A DNA stretch of 18,077 nt, taken from assembly GCA_031551485.1 (NCBI GenBank), contig JAVBNO010000086.1, positions 1 to 18,077 of the forward strand, given 5' to 3'. The stretch is from JAVBNO01 sp031551485. GTDB lineage: Bacteria; Bacillota; Clostridia; Oscillospirales; Ruminococcaceae. Shown one piece after another: positions 1 to 8,864 of the stretch. Made by a program: the position numbers and the translations under genes. Below the pieces are notes generated by a model, which was given only the letters and a program-made list of their open reading frames with translations, was not told the DNA's origin and searched no databases. Position 1 is the stretch's first letter. The number at the start of each line of letters is the position of its first letter.

Positions 1-1359
1 TGGCTTGGGGTCTTTGGCAGTGCTGTCATAGAGCAAAAATTCCAATTTTACTGTCTCACCCTGCTCCTGGGGTGGCGATAAAAAGGTCATACCGTGTTCT
101 TCAATGGCGGCGGCAGTGGGTATATCCGTCGTCTCTTCCACCGCCATGCGGCGCAAGTTGGTGGGCGCCTCTACCACCGTCAGTTTCCCTGTGCTGACAG
201 GAACCATTTTACTGACATAGTTTTGAATCTGAATATCCCAATAGCCGGGGGGAACCCAAAACAAAGTATCTCCCTCTGCCGTTTGGTCGCCGCTGAGCGT
301 GTTGCTGGGGATGTCGGGGTGCTCTGTCCGGTAACTGAGATGATTATTGCTGCCCTGCAGCATTACGCTCACACTGCCCCAAGGCGCTCCTTTAATCAAA
401 AGGGCACCCATTCCTTCACCGTATTGAATTGGCGCAAGGTCGGCTGTTTCGCTAAAGCTTAGACTAAGGGCGGTACTGTCCTCGCAGCAGTATCGCACGC
501 ACCACAGCGTATCCTCCGGTTCCTGGGGAATATCGTCGTACACATAGGTATTTTGATAATCTCCAAACTCATTTAGGGTTGCAGCAAAGGTAACGTCGCG
601 GCTGTAGTCGCCGCTGTGAAATCCGCTTTGTCCGCTTATCGTCCAGCTATGCCCGCTACCGGGTTTGGCGGTCAGCGTTTGCAGTTTGCCCGGCGTGCTG
701 GCTGTCTTAAAGTAATACTGGGCGCCACAGGCGTTCACCTCGTCATAGGTCAGCGAAAGGGTCTCCCCCATCGCCAGCCACTGTTCGCGGCACAGCTCTG
801 TCCAAATCTTCTCGCCATATGGATATGTTTTTCCCCACCAGACAATTTTGCCTGCGTCTTCTTCAATTTTAAACATGAGCACATCGCCGGTGGAGGACAA
901 AACTTCCCCGCCCAAATCTTCGATGTATTTTTCTAAATTTAAAAATTCCTCTACCGATTCATAGGGCATGGACATTTCCCACCGCATACCCCCTGCCCGA
1001 ATGGTGGCGGGTCGATAGTCTTTGTCAATGTAGGTAAACTCAACTTGGCCAGTCAGCGTTTTAACCTCATTATATGCGCTTTTGTCGCCAAGGGGGTTAA
1101 ACAGCGGCGCCTCGCCATCCCAGCCGCTGCCCCCCGTCTGCACTTTGTATTTGCCTTTAAAGCCGTCGGGATAATGGCCCAGCGCCTCCAGCTTGATGCC
1201 GGCACCCACCGGCGTCGGCCGCCCCGCAGCAGCCAGGGATTGTCCTGTTTTATAAGCGGTAATTTTATCGGCAATTTCCTGAATTTTGGCGCTGCAGCCC
1301 GACAGCACCAGGGAAAAACATAGTAAAACGGCAACCAAGCCTCTCATTTTCTTTTTCAT
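1..1359 (-). CDS. Predicted lipoprotein of unknown function, 3' end beyond the window
   Basis: The frame is open for 453 codons from an ATG at 1359 to the left edge without a stop, so the gene is truncated by the window. The start has a GGAGGG ribosome binding site 9 bases upstream. Residues 1-21 form a short basic N-terminus (MKKKMRG) and a hydrophobic stretch ending in the lipobox LSGC (Cys22), so the mature protein should be lipid-anchored on the outer face of the membrane. The remainder is polar with many aromatic and Gly residues, as in beta-rich extracellular domains. One alpha/beta-looking segment sits near residues 135-165 (contains VEEFLNLEKYIEDLGGEV). I do not recognise the family and assign no function. 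A binding or sensor lipoprotein is possible but not shown. It is separated from glpK by a terminator and about 480 bp, so it is probably a separate transcription unit. Confidence 0.85.
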   Translation of the reverse strand, partial: MKKKMRGLVAVLLCFSLVLSGCSAKIQEIADKITAYKTGQSLAAAGRPTPVGAGIKLEALGHYPDGFKGKYKVQTGGSGWDGEAPLFNPLGDKSAYNEVKTLTGQVEFTYIDKDYRPATIRAGGMRWEMSMPYESVEEFLNLEKYIEDLGGEVLSSTGDVLMFKIEEDAGKIVWWGKTYPYGEKIWTELCREQWLAMGETLSLTYDEVNACGAQYYFKTASTPGKLQTLTAKPGSGHSWTISGQSGFHSGDYSRDVTFAATLNEFGDYQNTYVYDDIPQEPEDTLWCVRYCCEDSTALSLSFSETADLAPIQYGEGMGALLIKGAPWGSVSVMLQGSNNHLSYRTEHPDIPSNTLSGDQTAEGDTLFWVPPGYWDIQIQNYVSKMVPVSTGKLTVVEAPTNLRRMAVEETTDIPTAAAIEEHGMTFLSPPQEQGETVKLEFLLYDSTAKDPKP

Positions 1360-1464
1360 GTCAGACGTCCCTCCACTTTGTATATTCACACTGTTTTATT
1401 GCCTGTTTGCTGAATGCCATAACGTCTTTAATCGTTTCATCACCGTCTATTTTACACAGTGGCT

Positions 1465-1482
1465 GTTAAATGAGCGTTAAAT
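1465..1482. promoter_or_regulatory. Tandem GTTAAAT direct repeat upstream of the lipoprotein gene
   Basis: GTTAAAT occurs at 1465-1471 and again at 1476-1482, exactly 11 bp apart, which is about one helical turn. It lies about 105 bp upstream of the lipoprotein start. Tandem half-sites with this spacing are typical of response-regulator operators, but two 7-mers can occur by chance, and no convincing -35/-10 pair was found next to them. Confidence 0.2.
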
Positions 1483-1527
1483 AACACCCGTGGGGCAGAC
1501 TTTTATCGTTTGTGGATTGCACGGCAA

Positions 1528-1559
1528 AACGCCCCGTTTTCGGTCGAAAACGAGGCGTT
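1528..1559 (-). terminator. Strong hairpin, possible terminator
   Basis: Two 14-base arms (1528-1541 and 1546-1559) are complementary with a single mismatch around the 4-base loop GGTC. On the minus strand the second arm runs into TTTT, so it could stop minus-strand read-through. On the plus strand there is no T-tract. No gene ends immediately before it, because the glpK terminator is about 280 bp upstream in the minus direction. A back-up terminator or an RNA element are both possible. Confidence 0.45.
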
Positions 1560-1631
1560 GATTGAAATTTGACAGGAGGCAACCGGCTTTAGTGATAAAG
1601 AAAAAAGTGTTAGTATCGATATCAAATCGCA

Positions 1632-1840
1632 GCCGAAGCGGATGTATCGCCGCTTCGGCAAGGATGTAGCATGTCGTCGGGGCCGCCACCGGCGCATACT
1701 TTTGGCGTAAAAAGTATGCAAAAACATTTTTTGGGGAAACCACATGGTCCCCCCCCCATCCTTAGGACGAGGGCATATCTGCGCAGGAGACGCCTGGCCT
1801 CGCAGGAGGACAGTTTTGGCTCGCAAGAGGCACGGAAGCA
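1632..1840. repeat. Palindrome-rich non-coding stretch, candidate dispersed intergenic repeat
   Basis: This stretch holds a perfect 10-bp hairpin (GCCGAAGCGG at 1632-1641 with CCGCTTCGGC at 1650-1659, 8-base loop). It also holds a hairpin built on CATACTTTT / AAAAGTATG near 1694-1720, a run of nine C at 1749-1757, and three short direct repeats CGCAGGAG, CGCAGGAG, CGCAAGAG at 1782, 1801 and 1822, about 20 bp apart. Reading frames cross it on both strands but lack ribosome binding sites and overlap each other, so I treat it as non-coding. The layout resembles repetitive intergenic elements of clostridial genomes. That comparison is from memory and cannot be tested from one copy. Confidence 0.4.
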
Positions 1841-1894
1841 AAAAAAGACCATTCCCTAGGCCGGCGTGAGTGGTTTGAGCGGGGACAAATGGTC

Positions 1895-1896
<2 letters not shown>
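1840..1896 (-). terminator. Intrinsic terminator of the glp operon
   Basis: Arms ATGGTCTT (1889-1896) and AAGACCAT (1845-1852) pair, extended inside by TCCC/GGGA, and on the minus strand are followed by seven T (1840-1846). The upstream arm overlaps two bases of the glpK stop codon, so the stop lies at the foot of the terminator stem. The loop is long, about 25 bases. Confidence 0.75.
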
Positions 1897-3382
<1,486 letters not shown>

Positions 3383-3403
3383 GGCGGCACCTCCTATATT
3401 TGA

Positions 3404-3766
3404 TTATCTGACTGAATCGGCCTGTAAATCCCGCGTCACCACAAAGGGGATGCCCGTTTGGCAAATGTCCTTGACGACAATGTCTCCTTCCCGCACCGGC
3501 GACGCAAGAGTAATATCCTTCAAAAGTGCCATCGCCTCCATGATCAGGCCTTTGGGTATAGGCCGGGCGGTTTTGACCGGGCAGCGGCGATGGGCCGCAT
3601 TTGTAATGGCCACTGTGGAGGTGAGCATTCTGGTGGGGTTTTTCAGCTCGTTTTGGCCATAGGTCTCGCCCCGCTGGCAGGTGTTTCCGGTCACGGCGTA
3701 TCCGTTTTCTTCGTCCACCTGCAAATGGCAGCCCCGGGGACATACAATGCAAATCAGATCGGTCAT
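3404..3766 (-). CDS. DUF1667 family protein, partner of glycerol-3-phosphate dehydrogenase
   Basis: 120 residues with the DUF1667 pattern: an N-terminal Cys cluster CIVCPRGC (Cys6, Cys9, Cys13) and a fourth Cys at 30 in GNTCQRG. This suggests an Fe-S or metal site. The C-terminal half (residues 50-115, LTSTVAITNA onward) is the typical remainder of the family. The family is commonly encoded between a GlpA-like dehydrogenase/oxidoreductase pair and glycerol kinase, as here. It probably acts as a small electron-transfer or assembly subunit of that complex, but its biochemical role is not established. The ATG overlaps the previous stop in an ATGA arrangement (3763-3766), with GGAGG 7 bases upstream, indicating translational coupling. 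Confidence 0.9.
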   Translation of the reverse strand: MTDLICIVCPRGCHLQVDEENGYAVTGNTCQRGETYGQNELKNPTRMLTSTVAITNAAHRRCPVKTARPIPKGLIMEAMALLKDITLASPVREGDIVVKDICQTGIPFVVTRDLQADSVR

Positions 3767-5016
3767 CGGTTTTCCTCCACCCGCAAGGTAACGCCCTTGG
3801 TTACATTGGCCAGCAGCCGGCGCGGCAGCCGCACCCGTTCCATTTCGCCAGGCATCATAAAGGGCCGTTTAAACTGTGCCAGCGGCCGCGATTCCGCGGC
3901 TACAACAACGGTGCATTCGCCGTACACTTGCCGTACCCGAAAGAAAATATCCACATCTTCCGTTCCGTTTTTATCCATTCGCTGGGGCACCGTGTAGCTG
4001 ATGCCCTGCCCCGCCTCCACCGTCAGTTGGCCGGTTGCTTTGGTTTCTCCGCCCGCCACAAAAGCGGCGGCGGCCTTTCCGGCGCGGATGCCTTCCTCGG
4101 TCACAAAATCCACCAAATCGTGAACATGGAGGACATTGCCGCAGGCAAAGACACCGGGCAAAAGCGTTTGGGTCTTTTCATCGACCAGTGCACCGCCGGT
4201 TCGCGGGTCAAGGGCGATACCCGCCTGGCGGCTGAGTTCGTTTTCGGGAATCAGACCCACCGAAAGCAGCACTGTGTCGCACGCAAGGGTAAATGCCGTC
4301 TCCTTTACAGGGCTGTGGTTTTCATCCACTTTGGCGACGGTCACTCCCTCCACCCTCGTTTGCCCCTGAATGTCGATGATGGTGTGGGAAAGATAGAGCG
4401 GAATGTGATAGTCATCAAGGCACTGGACAATATTCCGGGTCAAGCCGCCGGCGTAGGGCATCAGCTCCACACAGCCCAGCACCTTGGCCCCTTCCAGCGT
4501 CATTCGCCGCGCCATAATCAGGCCAATGTCGCCGCTGCCCAAAATGACCACCCGGCGTCCCACCATGTACCCTTCCATATTGACATAGCGCTGGGCCGCC
4601 CCCGCCGTCAAAATGCCGGCTGGGCGGCTGCCGGGAATGGTAATGGCCCCCCGGGTGCGCTCGCGGCAGCCCATGGCCAAAATGACGCTTTTGGCGGCGA
4701 TGATGCGGTATCCGTCCGCTTTGCTGACCATGTGCACCCGGCGATCTCTTGTTATTTCCAGCACCATCGTATCCAGGCAGAGCTCGACGCCGGTTTCACG
4801 CAGCAGGCGGATGAAACGCCCGGCATATTCAGGGCCGGTCAGCTCTTCTTTAAAGTAATGGAGGCCAAAGCCGTTGTGGATGCACTGGTTCAAAATGCCG
4901 CCCGGTTCCTTATCCCGTTCGACCAGCAAAATGTGGCGCAGACCGCTTTGCCAGGCGGCATGGGCGGCAGCCAGTCCGGCGGGCCCGGCGCCCACTACAA
5001 CCAGATCATATGTCAT
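3763..5016 (-). CDS. FAD/NAD(P)-dependent oxidoreductase of the glycerol-3-phosphate oxidation cluster (GlpB-like role)
   Basis: 417 residues of the pyridine nucleotide-disulfide oxidoreductase class. An N-terminal FAD-binding GAGPAG motif (residues 9-14) is followed by GGILNQCIHNGFG. A second Rossmann motif GSGDIG lies near residue 160, and a late FAD contact GVFACGNVLHVHDL near 310. It likely passes electrons from the GlpA-like subunit to NAD(P) or another carrier. It occupies the place of GlpB in the operon but is a different, two-dinucleotide-domain protein, so I give no symbol. I chose the ATG at 5016 because AGGCGG sits 8 bases upstream. A GTG three codons earlier (5025) is in frame but has no ribosome binding site at the right distance. 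It overlaps the end of the GlpA-like gene by 11 bp. Confidence 0.9.
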   Translation of the reverse strand: MTYDLVVVGAGPAGLAAAHAAWQSGLRHILLVERDKEPGGILNQCIHNGFGLHYFKEELTGPEYAGRFIRLLRETGVELCLDTMVLEITRDRRVHMVSKADGYRIIAAKSVILAMGCRERTRGAITIPGSRPAGILTAGAAQRYVNMEGYMVGRRVVILGSGDIGLIMARRMTLEGAKVLGCVELMPYAGGLTRNIVQCLDDYHIPLYLSHTIIDIQGQTRVEGVTVAKVDENHSPVKETAFTLACDTVLLSVGLIPENELSRQAGIALDPRTGGALVDEKTQTLLPGVFACGNVLHVHDLVDFVTEEGIRAGKAAAAFVAGGETKATGQLTVEAGQGISYTVPQRMDKNGTEDVDIFFRVRQVYGECTVVVAAESRPLAQFKRPFMMPGEMERVRLPRRLLANVTKGVTLRVEENR

Positions 5017-6454
5017 GGGTACCACCGCCTTTTGTCTCGCCGGTCAGAATGAAGGAACCCGCTTTGTCCTGGGGAATTTGGTCAGGGGGCAGGCCCTGGT
5101 GGGCCGCCAGCAAGGCCGCAATGCGCGGCCCGCAAAAGCCGCCCTGGCACCGGCCCATGCCCGCATTGCACCGCCGTTTTACGCCGTCCACCGAGAGGGG
5201 TGGAATCGGCCCGGCAAGGGCATTGGCAATTTCGCCTTCGGTCACCATTTCGCACCGGCAAATGATCCGCCCATAGGCGGGATTTTCCTGCACCAGACGG
5301 GCTTTTTGCGCCGGGGACAATCCGGCAAAGCGCACACAGGTCCGGCGTCTGTTCCAAGTGGTCTTTTCCGTTGTGACAAGGCCGCGTTCTTGCAACAACT
5401 CCACCGCCATTTCGGCAATGGCCGGCGCCGCCGAAAGCCCCGGGGATTTGATGGCGGCCAAATCAATGAAGCCGGGGGCGCCCACAGCCTCTGCGATGAT
5501 AAAATCGTCTGTTTCGGCCACAGCGCGATTGCCGGCGAACTGGCGGATATTCTGGCGCAAGTCCAAAGCCGGAACGGACTTTTTCGCCCGCCGGGCCACA
5601 ATGGCCAGCCCTTCGGCGGTGGTGGCTACATCATCTTTGTCAAAGGGCGTTTCGTTGTTGGGCCCCACAATTAAATTGCCGTGGACAGTGGGGGCCACCA
5701 GCGTACCTTTGCCCGCTTTTGTGGGACACTGGAAAATAATGCGACCAACCCGCTCACCCTCACTTTTATCAAGCAGGTGGTATTCGCCCCGGTCGGGCCG
5801 GAGGCAAAACGCGGGGGAAGCCGCCATGTTGTGAATTTCGTCGGCATGAACGCCGGCAGCATTGAGGATAAACCGGCATTCGAAATCCCCATGGGGGGTG
5901 GTGACGCGCCAGCCGCCAGTTGTTTGGGCAATGGCGGTCACGGGGCACTGCCGCCTGAGGGTGACGCCGTTTTTCACGGCCGTCTCCGCAAGGGCCAGGG
6001 CGTATTCCCACGGGCTTACAATCATGGCGGAGGGGGCCAACAGGGCGCCCACCACTTCTTCGCTTAACTGGGGCTCCAGTTGCCGGGCTTTGGCGCCGTC
6101 CAGAAGTCGCATACCCTCTACCCCATTTTGGACGCCCCGCTTGTACAGCATTTGCAGCGTTTCCATTTCTCCGGGGGCAAAGGCCACCACCATTGAGCCG
6201 CAGCGCTTATAGGGCACATCCAGCTCCCGGAAAATCCGGGCCGCCATGCGGGAGCCTTCCACATTGCATTTGGCCATCAGCGTGCCGGGGCGGGGGTCAT
6301 AGCCGGCGTGGATGATGGCGCTGTTGGCCTTTGTGGTGCCGCAGGCCACATCGTTTTCTTTTTCCAGCACCAAAACGGAGGCCTGGCAGCGGGACAACCG
6401 GTAGGCCGCCGCCGCGCCCACAATCCCGCACCCGATGATGATCACATCCACCAT
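5006..6454 (-). CDS. glpA: GlpA-like FAD-dependent glycerol-3-phosphate dehydrogenase with C-terminal [2Fe-2S] domain
   Basis: 482 residues. The N-terminal dinucleotide-binding motif is GCGIVG (8-13) with the acidic residue Glu31 ending the second strand (LVLEKE). A DAO-type FAD domain runs to about residue 350. The C-terminus carries a BFD-like [2Fe-2S] domain with CRC (399-401) and GRCQGGFC (434-441), as in GlpA and related L-2-hydroxyglutarate/G3P dehydrogenases. It should oxidise glycerol 3-phosphate to dihydroxyacetone phosphate, passing electrons to the next two gene products. L-2-hydroxyglutarate oxidase is the main alternative, but glpK in the same operon favours G3P. The ATG has AAAGGGGG upstream. 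First gene of the operon, about 27 bases below a good promoter (-10 at 6481-6486). Confidence 0.9.
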   Translation of the reverse strand: MVDVIIIGCGIVGAAAAYRLSRCQASVLVLEKENDVACGTTKANSAIIHAGYDPRPGTLMAKCNVEGSRMAARIFRELDVPYKRCGSMVVAFAPGEMETLQMLYKRGVQNGVEGMRLLDGAKARQLEPQLSEEVVGALLAPSAMIVSPWEYALALAETAVKNGVTLRRQCPVTAIAQTTGGWRVTTPHGDFECRFILNAAGVHADEIHNMAASPAFCLRPDRGEYHLLDKSEGERVGRIIFQCPTKAGKGTLVAPTVHGNLIVGPNNETPFDKDDVATTAEGLAIVARRAKKSVPALDLRQNIRQFAGNRAVAETDDFIIAEAVGAPGFIDLAAIKSPGLSAAPAIAEMAVELLQERGLVTTEKTTWNRRRTCVRFAGLSPAQKARLVQENPAYGRIICRCEMVTEGEIANALAGPIPPLSVDGVKRRCNAGMGRCQGGFCGPRIAALLAAHQGLPPDQIPQDKAGSFILTGETKGGGTHDI

Positions 6455-6480
6455 ACCACAGCCCCCTTTCCTCTCTTCTC

Positions 6481-6509
6481 ATTATACAATTCCCCAATAC
6501 CCCCCGCAA
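6481..6509 (-). promoter_or_regulatory. Promoter of the glpA-oxidoreductase-DUF1667-glpK operon
   Basis: On the minus strand, -35 TTGCGG (6504-6509) and a perfect -10 TATAAT (6481-6486) are separated by 17 bp, just upstream of the GlpA-like start. The -35 overlaps the small dyad CCCC-TTGC-GGGG, which could be part of an operator. No T-box or riboswitch-like leader fits in the short 5' UTR. Confidence 0.75.
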
Positions 6510-6534
6510 GGGGATGGAGGAGCCGAAAAGACGC

Positions 6535-6566
6535 AAAAATCCCCCGCAGCTATTGGGCAGCGGGGG
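6535..6566 (-). terminator. Intrinsic terminator of the HxlR gene
   Basis: CCCCCGC (6541-6547) pairs with GCGGGGG (6560-6566). On the minus strand the GC-rich stem is followed by ATTTTT (6535-6540). It lies 70 bp after the HxlR stop and insulates that gene from the glp promoter. Confidence 0.8.
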
Positions 6567-6635
6567 CACCGGTCATCCTTATCTGTATTGGGCCGTGTTT
6601 TTCGACGTCACCCAAATGCAACCGGAAAGGATGGG

Positions 6636-7037
6636 CTATTTTTTTGATTTTTCACTGGCGGCTTCCGCGTTCGTTTTTTCGTAGTAGTGCCTGATGTTAT
6701 TGCAGCCCCATTCATACATGGCGTCCACGATTGGGACAATGGTCCAGCCGTGTTCTGTCAGCAAATACTCAACATGCGGAGGCATTTCAGGATAGATTTT
6801 GCGTTGGACAATTTCATCCTGCTCAAGCTCACGCAACTGTTTTGTCAGCATCCGGTTGCTTATTTTTTTAAAGAGCCTGTGCAGTTCGTTAAACCGAAGC
6901 GCCCCGTCGTGGGCCAAGTGCCAAATGATTACTATTTTCCATTTGCCGCTGATAATTGAAAGCGTCAGTTCTTTTTCACAGTTAAATTCATTGTTGAGAA
7001 GGCGCTCTTTCAGCTCCTGTCTTAACGTTGCAGCCAT
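6636..7037 (-). CDS. HxlR-family winged-helix transcriptional regulator
   Basis: 133 residues, within the usual HxlR/DUF24 range. The family signature IISGKWKIVIIWHL (28-41) is followed by the wing-helix segment FNELHRLFKKISNRMLTKQL (49-68), and YLLTEHGW (91-98) precedes the dimerisation helix. Cys20 sits in the position of the redox- or electrophile-sensing cysteine of YodB/HypR-type members, so it may sense reactive carbonyls or oxidants (inference). I placed the start at the ATG at 7037, where AGGAGG lies 8 bases upstream. A longer reading from 7067 would contain that ribosome binding site inside the gene. Its neighbours are an aldehyde dehydrogenase and the glp operon, both plausible targets. 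Monocistronic, with its own terminator. Confidence 0.92.
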   Translation of the reverse strand: MAATLRQELKERLLNNEFNCEKELTLSIISGKWKIVIIWHLAHDGALRFNELHRLFKKISNRMLTKQLRELEQDEIVQRKIYPEMPPHVEYLLTEHGWTIVPIVDAMYEWGCNNIRHYYEKTNAEAASEKSKK

Positions 7038-7052
7038 ATCGAAATCCTCCTG

Positions 7053-7135
7053 TGTTAGAATAGCCATTCCATGCTTCCTAAGTGATGCTTTGTTTTACAA
7101 TACATACTGCCCTCACAGCATACACTATTCTAACA
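7053..7135. promoter_or_regulatory. Inverted repeat pair bracketing the HxlR promoter region
   Basis: TGTTAGAATAG at 7053-7063 and its exact reverse complement CTATTCTAACA at 7125-7135 flank the upstream region of the HxlR gene, 61 bp apart. The gene-proximal copy overlaps the end of the ribosome binding site region. Such paired arms suit looping autoregulation, but a core promoter between them could not be fixed with confidence. Confidence 0.4.
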
Positions 7136-7137
7136 AC

Positions 7138-7153
7138 GAATGCAATTGCATTC
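7138..7153. promoter_or_regulatory. 16-bp perfect palindrome upstream of the HxlR gene, candidate operator
   Basis: GAATGCAATTGCATTC is a perfect dyad about 100 bp upstream of the HxlR start and immediately next to the distal arm of the inverted repeat at 7125-7135. It also lies just past the terminator of the aldehyde dehydrogenase gene. A dimeric regulator site is the simplest reading. Confidence 0.45.
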
Positions 7154-7180
7154 ACTAAAACAAGCGGAAATCACAAATAC

Positions 7181-7218
7181 AAAAGCCGGGCTTCCCGTCG
7201 GCAGGATACCCGGCTTTT
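7181..7218 (-). terminator. Intrinsic terminator of the aldehyde dehydrogenase gene
   Basis: AAAAGCCGGG (7181-7190) pairs perfectly with CCCGGCTTTT (7209-7218). On the minus strand the stem ends in TTTT, 7 bp after the stop codon. The A/T symmetry means it could act in both directions. Confidence 0.8.
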
Positions 7219-7224
7219 GTACGA

Positions 7225-8661
7225 TCAGGCAAATATGCCCTTCAATATGTACGTTTTTTCTTGTGACATTTCCTCCAGCGTGCAGGTAATGCCCTCGCGG
7301 CCCAAGCCACTTTTTTTGAACCCGCCAAAGGGCTGGTCTACATTTCTGAAATTACCCGAGCCGTTGATGACGACAGAACCGCAGTCCACGCGCGAGGCCA
7401 CATATAGCGCCTTTTTCATATCCCGCGTCATAACGCCTCCCTGCAACCCGTAGCAGGTGGCGTTGGCAATGGCAATGGCATCGTCAATTGTGTCACAGCC
7501 GATGATCGGTATCACGGGACCGAACACTTCCAGATCGCGGGCAATGTCCATCTCAAGGGTAACATCGCCAAGCACAGTGGGCTGGAAATAACTTTGGTCG
7601 TAGGCTTTGCCGCCGGCCAGCAATTTTGCGCCCTGTGCCACGGTGTAGGCCACCTGCTCCTCGACTGTTTTGGCCGCCGACACGCTTATGAGTGAACCCA
7701 GATCGGTGTTTTCATCCAGCGGACTGCCAGTGCGGACTTTTTGAAGCCGTTCCAGCACCCCTTGGGTAAACTGCTGCCGAACGCTGTTTTGCACAATAAA
7801 CCGCTTTGGCGCGCAGCAGGTTTGCCCCGCGTTTTGCACACGGCCGGCCACGGCAGCCTCTACGGCTGCTTCCATATTCGCATCTTCAAGGACGATGAAG
7901 GGGTCGTTGCCGCCCAATTCCAAAAATACGCGTTTGAGCGAGCTGGCGCCGGCTTTTGCGACGCTGATGCCTACCTCTGTGCTTCCTGTCAGACTGATGG
8001 CGTTGATGAGGTCACTTTCGGCCAGCAAACTGCCGACGGCTGCACCGCTGCCGGTCAGCACTTGCAAGACGCTGTCGGGAATTCCGGCTTCATCAAAGAG
8101 CTTAAACATTCTTAGCAAGGTTAGGGGGTTATCACTGGCCGGTTTCACAATCACCGCATTGCCCATTGTCAGAGCAGCCGCCACTTTATGGGAGCACAGC
8201 TCCACAGGATAATTAAAAGGTGAAATGCATGCCACAATGCCTAAAGGCTGGCGGCGGGTGAATAGCAGGTCTTTTTCAGAGCCCCGCTGATAATCGTTCA
8301 TTGTTTCACCGTAAAGGTGATTGGCTTTTTCGGCATAGCCGCGGAAGATTTGCGCCGACACCGCTATTTCCGGCCGCGCTTCCCGTATAATCTTGCCCAT
8401 TTCTTCGCTGAGCGATTTGGCCAACATGTCGACATTGGCCTCGATCAGATCCGCGCATTTTTGCAGGATGCGCGAGCGTTCATATTGCGGTACGGCGGCC
8501 CACACATCCTTTGCTTTTTGCGCATTGGCAATGGCGTTTTGCACATCCGCCACCGTTGCAGAAGGCACCGTGTCAATTTTCTCTTGCGTTGCGGAATTGA
8601 GTACATCAATCGTTTGGCCGTTACTGGCATCCACCCATTTTCCGCCTAAAAGCATCTTCAA
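7225..8661 (-). CDS. NAD(P)-dependent aldehyde dehydrogenase (ALDH superfamily)
   Basis: 478 residues, standard ALDH length. It oxidises an aldehyde to the carboxylic acid with NAD(P). Visible catalytic elements are Asn150 in SPFNYP, Lys173 in IVKPASDNP (cofactor), Glu248 in LELGGNDP, and nucleophile Cys282 in GQTCCAP. The closest look is to succinate-semialdehyde / lactaldehyde / glycolaldehyde dehydrogenases; the substrate cannot be fixed. The TTG at 8661 has GGAAGGGG 8 bases upstream, while the in-frame ATG at 8655 would be 14 bases from it, so TTG is favoured but not certain. It lies downstream of the sugar ABC operon on the same strand, with a 203-bp gap containing a hairpin. It may oxidise an aldehyde made from the imported substrate, or detoxify carbonyls. 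Confidence 0.93.
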   Translation of the reverse strand: MKMLLGGKWVDASNGQTIDVLNSATQEKIDTVPSATVADVQNAIANAQKAKDVWAAVPQYERSRILQKCADLIEANVDMLAKSLSEEMGKIIREARPEIAVSAQIFRGYAEKANHLYGETMNDYQRGSEKDLLFTRRQPLGIVACISPFNYPVELCSHKVAAALTMGNAVIVKPASDNPLTLLRMFKLFDEAGIPDSVLQVLTGSGAAVGSLLAESDLINAISLTGSTEVGISVAKAGASSLKRVFLELGGNDPFIVLEDANMEAAVEAAVAGRVQNAGQTCCAPKRFIVQNSVRQQFTQGVLERLQKVRTGSPLDENTDLGSLISVSAAKTVEEQVAYTVAQGAKLLAGGKAYDQSYFQPTVLGDVTLEMDIARDLEVFGPVIPIIGCDTIDDAIAIANATCYGLQGGVMTRDMKKALYVASRVDCGSVVINGSGNFRNVDQPFGGFKKSGLGREGITCTLEEMSQEKTYILKGIFA

Positions 8662-8753
8662 AATAGTGTCCCCTTCCTTTACTCAATATGCCTTCCCATT
8701 TGGTTTTTTCTTGGCTACGCCTTCGAAAAAACGACGATACAACAGGAAGTGTG

Positions 8754-8767
8754 ACAAGCGCTTTTGT
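8754..8767. promoter_or_regulatory. LacI/CcpA-like palindrome upstream of the aldehyde dehydrogenase gene
   Basis: ACAAGCGCTTTTGT contains the perfect core AAGCGCTT (8756-8763), the centre found in LacI-family operators including cre sites. The flanks do not match a full cre consensus. It lies about 95 bp upstream of the aldehyde dehydrogenase start, in the gap after the binding-protein gene. Confidence 0.3.
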
Positions 8768-8808
8768 AATTTATCGGTTAACTTTTGTTATCTTGCTTTT
8801 TTAAGGAA

Positions 8809-8839
8809 GCGCGAAGAGGGTGAGCCATCCTCTTCGCGC
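8809..8839 (-). terminator. Intercistronic hairpin after the binding-protein gene
   Basis: A perfect 11-bp GC-rich stem (GCGCGAAGAGG at 8809-8819 with CCTCTTCGCGC at 8829-8839, 9-base loop) sits 25 bp after the binding-protein stop. On the minus strand it is followed only by TTCCTT, so it may be a weak or partial terminator, or a 3' stability hairpin that separates expression of the transporter from the aldehyde dehydrogenase. Confidence 0.55.
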
Positions 8840-8864
8840 CACGTCTAAGTATTGTTAAAAAATT

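Noticed and set aside
94..1323. Plus-strand open frames of 64-122 codons under the left-edge lipoprotein
   Set aside because: They are shadows of the 453-codon minus-strand lipoprotein frame and lack ribosome binding sites.
1569..1598. TTGACA with TGATAA 18 bp downstream as a plus-strand promoter
   Set aside because: The -10 matches only 2 of 6 positions and no plus-strand gene follows.
3928..5052. 374-codon plus-strand frame opposite the FAD oxidoreductase
   Set aside because: Antisense shadow of a high-GC gene, with no ribosome binding site or family features.
7038..7067. Longer HxlR start at 7067
   Set aside because: The AGGAGG ribosome binding site for the ATG at 7037 would lie inside the coding sequence, and no such site precedes 7067.
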